NCBI GenBank assembly: GCA_002423435.1
Contig: DIWE01000009.1
Span: 1 to 32,562, forward strand
Source: Clostridiales bacterium UBA6114
Lineage (GTDB): Bacteria > Bacillota > Clostridia > Oscillospirales > Butyricicoccaceae
Length of the DNA stretch: 32,562 bases
Direction of reading: 5' to 3'
Position numbers and translations under genes: made by a program. The notes beneath the pieces are model-generated. The model saw only the letters and a list, made by a program, of their open reading frames with translations, was not told where the DNA came from and made no database searches. Shown here one piece after another: positions 24,042 to 32,562 of this stretch (positions are counted from its first letter, which is position 1; every line of letters begins with the position of its first letter).

Positions 24042-24881
24042 ATGCCTGACATCATCAAAACCGATCATTTGAGTTTTTCCTATCAGTCGCCGGCGACGGT
24101 GCTCGCCCTGAATGATCTTTCGATTGCGATCCCGGAGGGGCAGTTCGTGGCCGTGCTGGGGCACAACGGCTCCGGCAAGTCGACCTTTGCAAAACACTTA
24201 AACGCCATATTGCTGCCGTCGGGCGGCGCCGCCTACGTCGCGGGGATGGACACGAGGGACAAAAATCTTCTTTACGAAATCCGGCGCACAGCCGGCATGG
24301 TGTTCCAGAACCCGGATAACCAGATCGTCGCGACGGTCGTCGAGGAGGATGTCGCCTTCGCCCCGGAAAACATGGGGCTCCCCTCCGACGAAATCCGCCG
24401 GCGCGTCGACGAGGCGCTTTCTTCCGTCGGCATGCAGGATTTCAAGCTCCGCGCCCCCCATCATCTGTCCGGCGGGCAGAAGCAGCGGGTGGCGATCGCG
24501 GGCGTCATCGCGATGCGTCCCAGATGCATCATCCTCGACGAGCCGACCGCGATGCTCGACCCCAAGGGCCGCGAGGAGATCATGCTCACGATCCGGGAGC
24601 TTAATAAAAAACACAATATCACGATCGTCCTCATCACCCACAACATGAGCGAGGCGGTCGAGGCCGACCGGGTCATTGTCCTTTCAGACGGGTCCCTGCT
24701 TCTGGACGGCACGCCGAGGGAGGTTTTTTCAAAGGTGGATACCATGATCTGCGCCGGCCTTTCGGTGCCGCAGACGGTGGAGCTGCTTTACGGACTGCGC
24801 AAAAAGGGATATGACGTCTCGTCCGACGCGCTGAGCGTTTCGGAATGCGCCGAATCCCTGCTTCGATTTCTGGAGGCTTAA
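24042..24881 (+). CDS. ecfA1: Energy-coupling factor transporter ATPase 1
   Basis: This is one of the two ATPases that power ECF-type vitamin and metal uptake transporters. The protein has 279 residues with all ABC motifs: Walker A GHNGSGKST (about 39-47), Q-loop FQNPDNQ, signature LSGGQKQR, Walker B CIILDEPTAML and the switch histidine in LITHNM. The FQNPDNQ Q-loop and the order of genes identify it as EcfA1 rather than EcfA2. The ATG at 24042 is about 12 bases after AAAGGA, so initiation may be modest. It follows the palindromic repeat array and heads the ecfA1-ecfA2-ecfT-truA group. No substrate-binding S component is nearby, as in the shared (group II) modules. Confidence 0.95.
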   Translation: MPDIIKTDHLSFSYQSPATVLALNDLSIAIPEGQFVAVLGHNGSGKSTFAKHLNAILLPSGGAAYVAGMDTRDKNLLYEIRRTAGMVFQNPDNQIVATVVEEDVAFAPENMGLPSDEIRRRVDEALSSVGMQDFKLRAPHHLSGGQKQRVAIAGVIAMRPRCIILDEPTAMLDPKGREEIMLTIRELNKKHNITIVLITHNMSEAVEADRVIVLSDGSLLLDGTPREVFSKVDTMICAGLSVPQTVELLYGLRKKGYDVSSDALSVSECAESLLRFLEA

Positions 24882-24884
24882 ACT

Positions 24885-25745
24885 TTGCCGAACATCATTG
24901 AGGTCAAAAACTTAACACAAATCTACAGCGTCGGCACCCCGTTTGAGCAGACGGCGCTTTCAGACATATCCTTCGCGGTGGAAAAAGGCGAGTTTGTCGG
25001 CATCATGGGCCACACGGGCTCGGGCAAATCCACCCTGATCCAGCATTTAAACGGCCTGATCAGGCCGAGCTCGGGGTCCGTTTTTATCGACGGGGAGGAC
25101 ATCTGGCAAAATCCCCGCGAAATCAAGAAGGTGCGTTTCAAGGCCGGGATGGTTTTTCAGTACCCGGAGCACCAGCTTTTTGAAGAAACCGTTTTTCTCG
25201 ACATCGCGTTCGGCCCGAAAAACATGGGGCTTAACGAATCCGAGACCGAGGAGCGAGTGCTGGAGGCGGTCGAGTTTGTCGGTTTAGGACACGAGGTGCT
25301 GACGCAGTCTCCGTTCGATCTGTCCGGCGGGCAAAAGCGCCGCGTCGCGATCGCGGGCGTCATCGCGATGCGCCCCGAAATCCTGATTCTGGACGAGCCG
25401 ACGGCGGGCCTCGACCCGAGGGGCCGGGACGAAATCCTCTCGCATATTTCCGAATACCACAAAAAACGCGGCGCGACCATCCTGCTTGTTACGCACAGCA
25501 TGGAGGACATCGCGTCGACCGTGTCGCGCATCATCGTGTTAAACCGCGGGGAAATCCTGCTCGACGGCACGCCCCGCCAGGTGTTCTCCGAGCCGCTGCT
25601 TCTTAAGCAGGCCGGGCTCGCGGTGCCCCAGGTCACGCGGGTCTTCCTTCGCTTAAAGGAGCTCGGCGTGCCCGTCGACACCTCCGTTTACACGGTGGAG
25701 CAGGCGATAGCGCAGCTTGTGGCGCTCAAAGGGAGGCGCGACTGA
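24885..25745 (+). CDS. ecfA2: Energy-coupling factor transporter ATPase 2
   Basis: This is the second ATPase of the ECF complex and forms a heterodimer with EcfA1. The protein has 286 residues; Walker A GHTGSGKST, the EcfA2-type Q-loop FQYPEHQLFEETV, signature LSGGQKRR, Walker B ILILDEPTAGLDPRG and the switch histidine in LVTHSM are intact. The start is a TTG at 24885, eight bases after GGAGG (24872-24876), which lies inside the end of ecfA1; only three bases separate the genes. Its last base is shared with the first base of ecfT, indicating translational coupling. Confidence 0.96.
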   Translation: MPNIIEVKNLTQIYSVGTPFEQTALSDISFAVEKGEFVGIMGHTGSGKSTLIQHLNGLIRPSSGSVFIDGEDIWQNPREIKKVRFKAGMVFQYPEHQLFEETVFLDIAFGPKNMGLNESETEERVLEAVEFVGLGHEVLTQSPFDLSGGQKRRVAIAGVIAMRPEILILDEPTAGLDPRGRDEILSHISEYHKKRGATILLVTHSMEDIASTVSRIIVLNRGEILLDGTPRQVFSEPLLLKQAGLAVPQVTRVFLRLKELGVPVDTSVYTVEQAIAQLVALKGRRD

Positions 25746-26548
25746 TGCTTAAGGATATCACAATCGGCCAGTATTTCCCCGGCGACACCTTAATCCACAA
25801 GCTGGATCCCAGAACGAAGCTGATCGTCACCTTTTTATACATCGTCGCGCTGTTTATGGCGGAGGGCCCTGTGTCCTACGGCTTCGCCGTTTTATGGCTG
25901 GTCGCCGCCACCGCGATATCAAAGGTGCGGCTGCGGCTCATGCTCAAGGGCTTAAAGCCGCTTTTGTTCATCATTATCTTTACGGCGGTCTTAAACGCCC
26001 TTTACACGCCGGGCCGCATCCTGTTTACGTTCTATTTCCTGAATGTGACCTACGAGGGGCTGGTCCTCGCCTTTTTCATGGTCTTGCGCATCATTCTCCT
26101 CATTACCGGCACGTCCCTTCTGACCTATACGACCTCCCCCATTATGCTGACCGACGGCATCGAAACGCTCTTAAACCCGCTGAAGCGGCTGAAGGTCCCC
26201 GTGCACGAGCTCTCGATGATGATGACAATCGCCCTCCGGTTTATCCCGACTTTGATCGAGGAAACCGAGAAGATCATGAATGCCCAAAAGGCAAGGGGCG
26301 CCGATTTCGAAAGCGGGAACCTGATGCGGCGGGCAAAATCGCTCGTGCCGATCCTCATTCCGCTGTTTGTATCCGCGTTCCGGCGCGCCGACGAGCTCGC
26401 CGTCGCGATGGAGTGCAGGCTCTACAGGGGCGGCGAGGGCCGCACGCGCCTAAAAGAGCTTCGGTTCGTCCGAGCGGATTATGCGGCGCTCATGATAAGC
26501 CTTCTGTTTTTAATATCAGTGATTGCTCCGGGAAGATGGATCCGATGA
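25745..26548 (+). CDS. ecfT: Energy-coupling factor transporter transmembrane component
   Basis: EcfT is the membrane scaffold that couples ATP hydrolysis by EcfA1/A2 to the substrate-binding S subunits. The protein has 267 residues with about five to six hydrophobic helices. The coupling motifs that contact the ATPases are visible: MNAQKARGADFESG (the Ala-Arg-Gly motif) and, about 40 residues on, MECRLYRGGEGRTR. The ATG overlaps the ecfA2 stop by one base and the ecfT stop overlaps the truA start in ATGA, so this unit is tightly coupled. The substrate cannot be predicted since S genes are elsewhere. Confidence 0.95.
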   Translation: MLKDITIGQYFPGDTLIHKLDPRTKLIVTFLYIVALFMAEGPVSYGFAVLWLVAATAISKVRLRLMLKGLKPLLFIIIFTAVLNALYTPGRILFTFYFLNVTYEGLVLAFFMVLRIILLITGTSLLTYTTSPIMLTDGIETLLNPLKRLKVPVHELSMMMTIALRFIPTLIEETEKIMNAQKARGADFESGNLMRRAKSLVPILIPLFVSAFRRADELAVAMECRLYRGGEGRTRLKELRFVRADYAALMISLLFLISVIAPGRWIR

Positions 26549-27312
26549 AAAACATTGCCCTTACCCTTTCCTACAACGGAACAAATTATCACGGCTGGCA
26601 GTCTCAAAAAAATGCCGTGACCGTATCGGATACATTGAGCGCGGTGCTCGTGAGGCTCACCGGCGAAGAGGTGTCCCTGACCGGCTGCGGCCGGACCGAC
26701 GCCGGCGTCCACGCGAAGATTTATGTCGCGAATTTCCGTTCCCCGACGTCGATCCCTCCGGACAAGCTGCCGCTCGCGATAAACGCCCTGTTGCCGGACG
26801 ACATTTCGGTGTCCTTCGCATCCCTGGTGCCCGACTCGTTCCACGCGACGTTTTCGTGCCGGAAAAAGGAATATACCTATCTGATTCATCCCTCAAAAAT
26901 CCGAAACCCGTTTTACAAAAACCGCGCCTACCAATACCCGGCGGCGCTCACGCTTGACAGGATGTGCGAGGCTGCGAAGGAATTCGAGGGGACACATGAT
27001 TTTTCAGCCATGCGTTCCCAGGGAACCATTGTCAAAAGCACCGTCCGCACAATAGACTGGTGTAAGGTCGAACGGCTTACAAACGGGCTGATCTCCATAT
27101 CCATCTCGGCCGACGGTTTTTTGTACAACATGGCGCGGGCCATCGCCGGCACCCTTCTTTGTACCGGCGCCGGCACCATTTTCCCGGAAGATATCCCCGT
27201 GATATTAAAAAGCAAAGACCGGAGCCTCGCGGGGCCGACTCTGCCCCCGGGAGGACTGTATCTTTCAAGGCTTTGGTATGGGAAGGAGGTCACCCATGTC
27301 AGCGGCGTCTGA
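26545..27312 (+). CDS. truA: tRNA pseudouridine(38-40) synthase
   Basis: TruA converts uridines 38-40 of the tRNA anticodon stem to pseudouridine. The protein has 255 residues. The catalytic GCGRTDAGVHA (Asp52) is intact, as are the opening LSYNGTNYHGWQSQ, the F.ATFSCRKKEYTYLI strand and the FLYNMARAIAGTL motif. Its frame stays open far upstream inside ecfT, but the ATG at 26545, overlapping the ecfT stop by four bases, is the likely start; an ATG three codons earlier is less well placed relative to GGGAAG. The ecfA1-ecfA2-ecfT-truA order is widespread in Firmicutes. The end overlaps the next gene by 17 bases. Confidence 0.97.
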   Translation: MKNIALTLSYNGTNYHGWQSQKNAVTVSDTLSAVLVRLTGEEVSLTGCGRTDAGVHAKIYVANFRSPTSIPPDKLPLAINALLPDDISVSFASLVPDSFHATFSCRKKEYTYLIHPSKIRNPFYKNRAYQYPAALTLDRMCEAAKEFEGTHDFSAMRSQGTIVKSTVRTIDWCKVERLTNGLISISISADGFLYNMARAIAGTLLCTGAGTIFPEDIPVILKSKDRSLAGPTLPPGGLYLSRLWYGKEVTHVSGV

Positions 27313-28489
27313 AAAAACCGGCGGCGGAAAGATCATTCCGTTTACCGCCGACCGCAGACTTTCCGTCGTAAGCCACTTAAAACGCGGCATATTGTTCCTT
27401 TTTGTACTTTCGCTCTTCTTTTCCGCTTATATCTACCGGGGCGACCTGAATATGAATAATTTAAAACGGATTACCTCCTACTTAAACCTCGGCGCGTCGG
27501 GCGACGGCGCTTTGGATGCCATGGAGCTCGATTCCGGCATCCTAAACCGCTATGCCGTGGTCGGCGGCGGCATCGCGGTCTTAAACCGCGACACCGTCAA
27601 GTATATCAATGCGGCGGGAAAAACGGACATGGAAATCCAGCTAGGATATACAAAGCCCGCCATATCGTCGTCCGATGCCCTGATTCTCTGCTATGACCGC
27701 GGATCGGGCTCGCTTTGCGTCGCAAACACGTTCGAGGTGTTCTTTAAAAAGACGATGGACTCCCCGATCATTGCGGCGTCCATGGGCAAAAACGGGGCTT
27801 TTTGCGTCGTCACCGATGAAAACGGGTATCGCGCCGCGGTCACGGTGTTCGACAGCCATCAAAAAGAGGTCTATTTGTGGCAGACCTCCGAATATTTTGT
27901 ATCGGCGGCTTCGGTCTCCACCTCCGGCAAGAAAATGGCCGCCGCCGTGTTCTCCGGAGAAGGGATCGACATCAATTCGAAGATTATTGTTTTCGACACG
28001 ACAAAGGAGACCCCGGTCTGCGAGTTTCCTCAGGACGGTGAATCGATACTGGCGGTCCGCTTTCTTTCAGACAGCCGGATTGTTGTGATAACCAATACGA
28101 AAGCGTCGGTCTACGATATCCCCGACGGTCTCGTAAATTCCGTCTCCTACGACGAGGGCACGCTTTCAGGCTTCGTTTTCCCCGACGACCGGGGCGCGCT
28201 TTTGGCGCTCGACTCCGGCGAAGTAAACCAGTCGATCCGGCTCCTGCTGCTTGATAAAAACGGCAAGACGTCAGCCGACAGAGTGATCGGCGGCGAGATG
28301 CAGAGCATTTCCGCAAAGGGGCGCTGCTACGCCGTTTTAACGACCGACAAGGCATATTACTTTGATCGCGATCTCGGCGATTTGAAGGCTCCCGAGACCG
28401 CGCGCGGCGCAAAGGAAATCTATATGCGCGACGACGGAGGCGCGTTTCTGATTTTCAACAACCGGATCGAACTATCCCCGCCGGGCTAG
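27296..28489 (+). CDS. Membrane-anchored beta-propeller-like protein (DUF5711-like)
   Basis: The protein has 397 residues. The ATG at 27296 follows AAGGAGG by six bases; an in-frame ATG at 27278 overlaps that site and is unlikely. After a cytoplasmic tail (about 1-30) comes one transmembrane helix (about 31-50), then YRGDLNMNNLKRITSYL and an extracytoplasmic part of repeating short beta-strands, such as VVGGGIAVLNRDTVKYINAAGK and later blade-like segments, resembling a WD40/PQQ-type propeller. The arrangement and the NLKR..YL segment recall the clostridial DUF5711 family, from memory. Function is unknown. It overlaps truA by 17 bases and is followed after 45 bases by a CvpA-like gene. Confidence 0.75.
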   Translation: MSAASEKTGGGKIIPFTADRRLSVVSHLKRGILFLFVLSLFFSAYIYRGDLNMNNLKRITSYLNLGASGDGALDAMELDSGILNRYAVVGGGIAVLNRDTVKYINAAGKTDMEIQLGYTKPAISSSDALILCYDRGSGSLCVANTFEVFFKKTMDSPIIAASMGKNGAFCVVTDENGYRAAVTVFDSHQKEVYLWQTSEYFVSAASVSTSGKKMAAAVFSGEGIDINSKIIVFDTTKETPVCEFPQDGESILAVRFLSDSRIVVITNTKASVYDIPDGLVNSVSYDEGTLSGFVFPDDRGALLALDSGEVNQSIRLLLLDKNGKTSADRVIGGEMQSISAKGRCYAVLTTDKAYYFDRDLGDLKAPETARGAKEIYMRDDGGAFLIFNNRIELSPPG

Positions 28490-28534
28490 CCTTTTATAAG
28501 GGATATCCGGATTTTACATATTGCGAGGTGTGTT

Positions 28535-29302
28535 ATGGGAAAAAGTGTTATGCTTGACGCGGTCTTAATCGCGTTTTTGCTCTTGTCGTCCTGGATTGGC
28601 TCCAGGGTGGGGCTGATCCGATCCCTGTTCCGCCTGATACGTCTTTTTATCGCCTGTGTCGGCGCGTTTCTCACGGCAAATCTTCTTTCGCCCGTCGTTT
28701 CGCTTCTTTTCCTTTTCGACGGCGTCCAAAAAAAGTTTGCCGCGATTTCCGAAGGTCTGACCGAAAACGTATTTTCCTCGGTTTCGGACGGAGTGCAGGC
28801 CTTTCAGGCCGGCGCCGCGCAAACGGCGGCGGCTTTGTCGGAGCTTGCCCAAAAGGCGGGGCTGCCGCACCTTATGGCGGACAGTATGGCACAGAAATTT
28901 TTGAGCGCGCCGCCGGAGGCGGGGGAAACGCTTCTTTCCGCCGCATCCCGCATTGTTTCAGACAACATCGCATATATTGTGGTATTTTTACTGACTTTTG
29001 TTATAATACTTATAGTCACCGGTTTTTTGCTAAACTGGCTTTCCGGTCTGATCCATTTTATTGTGCCCCGTTTTATCGACCGGTTTTTCGGTTTCTTTTT
29101 CGGGATTCTGATCGGATGCCTCTGGGTAAGCCTCTTTTTCCAGTTCGCGGGAAGCGCCGTTCCCGCTTTGTTTCAGAGCGGTTCGCTCTTCTCGCCCGAC
29201 GTCGTTTCACACACGTTTCTGGCTTCCCGGCTTGCAAACATAAATTTTCTTTCCCTTTCGCCTTCCATTATGAATACGTCTCTGCTTTCAGGAAGTGAGT
29301 AA
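28535..29302 (+). CDS. CvpA family membrane protein
   Basis: The 255-residue protein has hydrophobic helices near 5-20, 26-50, 150-170 and 185-215 (the last rich in Phe and Gly). The opening MLDAVLIAFLLLSSWIGSRVGLIRSLFRLI is the pattern of CvpA proteins (colicin V production; membrane proteins of unclear role, linked in other bacteria to envelope stress). It is longer than the usual 160-200 residues because of a central Ala/Gln-rich loop (about 70-145). The ATG at 28535 follows a GAGGTG site. The stop directly abuts the pgsA start. A functional link to DUF5711 and pgsA is suggested only by proximity. Confidence 0.75.
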   Translation: MGKSVMLDAVLIAFLLLSSWIGSRVGLIRSLFRLIRLFIACVGAFLTANLLSPVVSLLFLFDGVQKKFAAISEGLTENVFSSVSDGVQAFQAGAAQTAAALSELAQKAGLPHLMADSMAQKFLSAPPEAGETLLSAASRIVSDNIAYIVVFLLTFVIILIVTGFLLNWLSGLIHFIVPRFIDRFFGFFFGILIGCLWVSLFFQFAGSAVPALFQSGSLFSPDVVSHTFLASRLANINFLSLSPSIMNTSLLSGSE

Positions 29303-29848
29303 ATGAACATTCCAAACGCGCTGTCGCTGCTTAGGATATTGCTTGTCCCCGTCTATATCGCCGTTTTTTTGTCGGGCGGTGCCCGGGCTTATTCCGTTGC
29401 CGTTTTTATTTTTCTGTTTGCCGGTTTTACCGATATCCTCGACGGTATGATCGCGCGAAAATACCATCTCATCACGCGTCTGGGCCGGATTCTTGATCCT
29501 CTCGCGGATAAGCTGATGATCCTTTCCGCTCTGACATGCGCGTCGGTCCGGAATATGCTGCCCTGGTGGATCACGGTTATTTATTTCGTGAAGGAAATCA
29601 TCCAGGTGGTTTCCGGCGCGGTCTTTTTCAGAAGATTAAAAGATGTGCCTTCCTCAAATATCATCGGGAAAATGGCGACGATCACTTTTTATATTGCGAT
29701 CGCCGTGCTGATATTGTTTGACAGTGTTCCGTATCCCTTAAAAATAAGCCTTTTCCTCCTGGCCCTTCTCTTTGGGCTTACCGCCTTCGCAACATATTAT
29801 TTAAGCGCGGTAAAAATCGCGGCCGGGAAAACCCGATCTCAGGATTAA
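29303..29848 (+). CDS. pgsA: CDP-diacylglycerol-glycerol-3-phosphate 3-phosphatidyltransferase
   Basis: PgsA makes phosphatidylglycerophosphate, the committed step to phosphatidylglycerol and cardiolipin, at the cytoplasmic membrane. The protein has 181 residues. The CDP-alcohol phosphotransferase motif is complete: DILDGMIAR (Asp44, Asp47, Gly48, Ala51, Arg52), then Gly61, Asp65 and Asp69 in GRILDPLADK. Four to five further hydrophobic helices follow. The opening MNIPNALSLLRILLVPVYI is typical of the family. The ATG directly follows the stop of the CvpA-like gene, with AGGAAG inside that gene's last codons, so translation is coupled. No terminator is evident after it. Confidence 0.95.
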   Translation: MNIPNALSLLRILLVPVYIAVFLSGGARAYSVAVFIFLFAGFTDILDGMIARKYHLITRLGRILDPLADKLMILSALTCASVRNMLPWWITVIYFVKEIIQVVSGAVFFRRLKDVPSSNIIGKMATITFYIAIAVLILFDSVPYPLKISLFLLALLFGLTAFATYYLSAVKIAAGKTRSQD

Positions 29849-30018
29849 ATAATCCGGGCACATCATTTCTGCCCCGATTTTAAAACCATAAAGCCGCACG
29901 CACAGCAACGGAGCTTTGAGGGGGCGGTTTTATAAAACGGCCTCTGCCCCTTCCCGCGCGAAAAGGCAGACGCTTTAAACGGAATCTATAATAAACGCGC
30001 GGAGAAACGGAATTTTCT

Positions 30019-32304
<2,286 letters not shown>

Positions 32305-32333
32305 CGCCGCAAGAACAAAAAGGCTGATCACAC

Positions 32334-32363
32334 CCCCGGGCCCGGCGCTCCGCCGGTCCGGGG
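32334..32363 (+). terminator. GC-rich hairpin after the ClpE-like gene
   Basis: A 13-pair stem with one bulge and one G-U pair (32334-32347 with 32351-32363, loop CTC) follows the stop by about 30 bases. It has no T-run directly after it; a weaker ATCT/AGAT hairpin with six Ts ends near 32406. Together they may end the clp transcript before the tRNA promoter. Confidence 0.4.
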
Positions 32364-32406
32364 TCTTGCGGGAAACCGGGTCTTACATCTTTCAAGAGAT
32401 TTTTTC

Positions 32407-32436
32407 TTGACAAAGCGGAGCAGACTATGGTACACT
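32407..32436 (+). promoter_or_regulatory. Promoter of the second tRNA cluster
   Basis: A perfect TTGACA (32407-32412) is 18 bases before TACACT (32431-32436), which is preceded by TGG, an extended -10 arrangement. Transcription would begin near 32443, just before tRNA-Gly. Confidence 0.75.
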
Positions 32437-32458
32437 TTTTAAGCTGTCATAATATTGC

Positions 32459-32532
<74 letters not shown>

Positions 32533-32538
32533 TGATAT

Positions 32539-32562
32539 GCGCCTGTAGCTCAGTAGGATAGA
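32539..32562 (+). tRNA. 5' end of a further tRNA, cut by the window edge (possibly Arg)
   Basis: GCGCCTG, TA, GCTC and an AGTAGGATAGA D-loop begin six bases after tRNA-Gly and run off the end. This start resembles tRNA-Arg of Firmicutes, but the anticodon lies outside the window, so identity is a guess. Confidence 0.7.

Noticed and set aside
23825..24072. Small repeat proteins of GTPRRHPNE type
   Set aside because: These frames arise from the palindromic 39-40 bp repeats; they have no ribosome binding site and the DNA shows structure-preserving changes instead.
25894..26544. Long N-terminal extension of TruA
   Set aside because: The upstream frame lies inside ecfT on the same strand; TruA similarity begins at the ATG at 26545, which overlaps the ecfT stop.

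Overview
The window looks like chromosomal DNA of an anaerobic, spore-former-type member of the Bacillota, class Clostridia. This is inferred from the gene families: a K+-dependent membrane pyrophosphatase, a (Gly-Ala-Thr)n collagen-like protein, an SLH-domain surface protein, an ECF transporter core followed by truA, a DUF5711-like protein next to CvpA and pgsA, a ClpE-type unfoldase with an N-terminal zinc finger, and AGGAG-type ribosome binding sites before almost every gene. An Oscillospirales-like relative is my best guess; the species cannot be read from the sequence. Most housekeeping genes are GC-rich, while a few surface or accessory genes and their flanks are visibly richer in A+T.

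Layout. (1) 1-2950: a collagen-like gene running off the left edge, divergent from hppA, which ends at a strong terminator. (2) 3020-8142: a membrane-bound c-di-GMP enzyme carrying both GGDEF and HD-GYP domains, a divergent TIM-barrel gene with a near-consensus promoter, a small clostridial protein, and a lone GDP-mannose 4,6-dehydratase. (3) 8160-11530: remnants of a PadR-type regulator gene and its downstream partner, then a secreted protein made of six tandem NlpC/P60-like domains of which only the fourth keeps its catalytic residues, then a Met-Glu-Val tRNA cluster. (4) 11627-17527, minus strand: ygiQ and prmA, then rsmE with its own promoter, an unknown multi-spanning membrane protein, and a secreted transglutaminase-like/SLH protein. 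(5) 17587-21372, minus strand: uppP, ftsK/spoIIIE and a flavin reductase-like gene. (6) 21695-29848, plus strand: a CynX/NimT-type transporter and an overlapping methyltransferase, a three-unit array of palindromic 39-40 bp repeats, then ecfA1-ecfA2-ecfT-truA-DUF5711-cvpA-pgsA, mostly overlapping or closely spaced. (7) 30019-end: a ClpE-like unfoldase and the start of another tRNA cluster (Gly, then a cut tRNA).

How the parts relate. Several genes concern the cell envelope: lipid-carrier recycling (uppP), phosphatidylglycerol synthesis (pgsA), a nucleotide-sugar enzyme (gmd), a putative wall hydrolase with non-catalytic repeats, an SLH-anchored protein and a collagen-like surface or spore protein. 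A second theme is translation (rsmE, prmA, truA, four complete tRNAs and one partial). I see no phage, insertion sequence, CRISPR array or obvious defence island. The most unusual items are the six-domain NlpC/P60 protein, the compensated hairpin array at 23870-23995, and an inverted repeat that would pair the uppP ribosome binding site.
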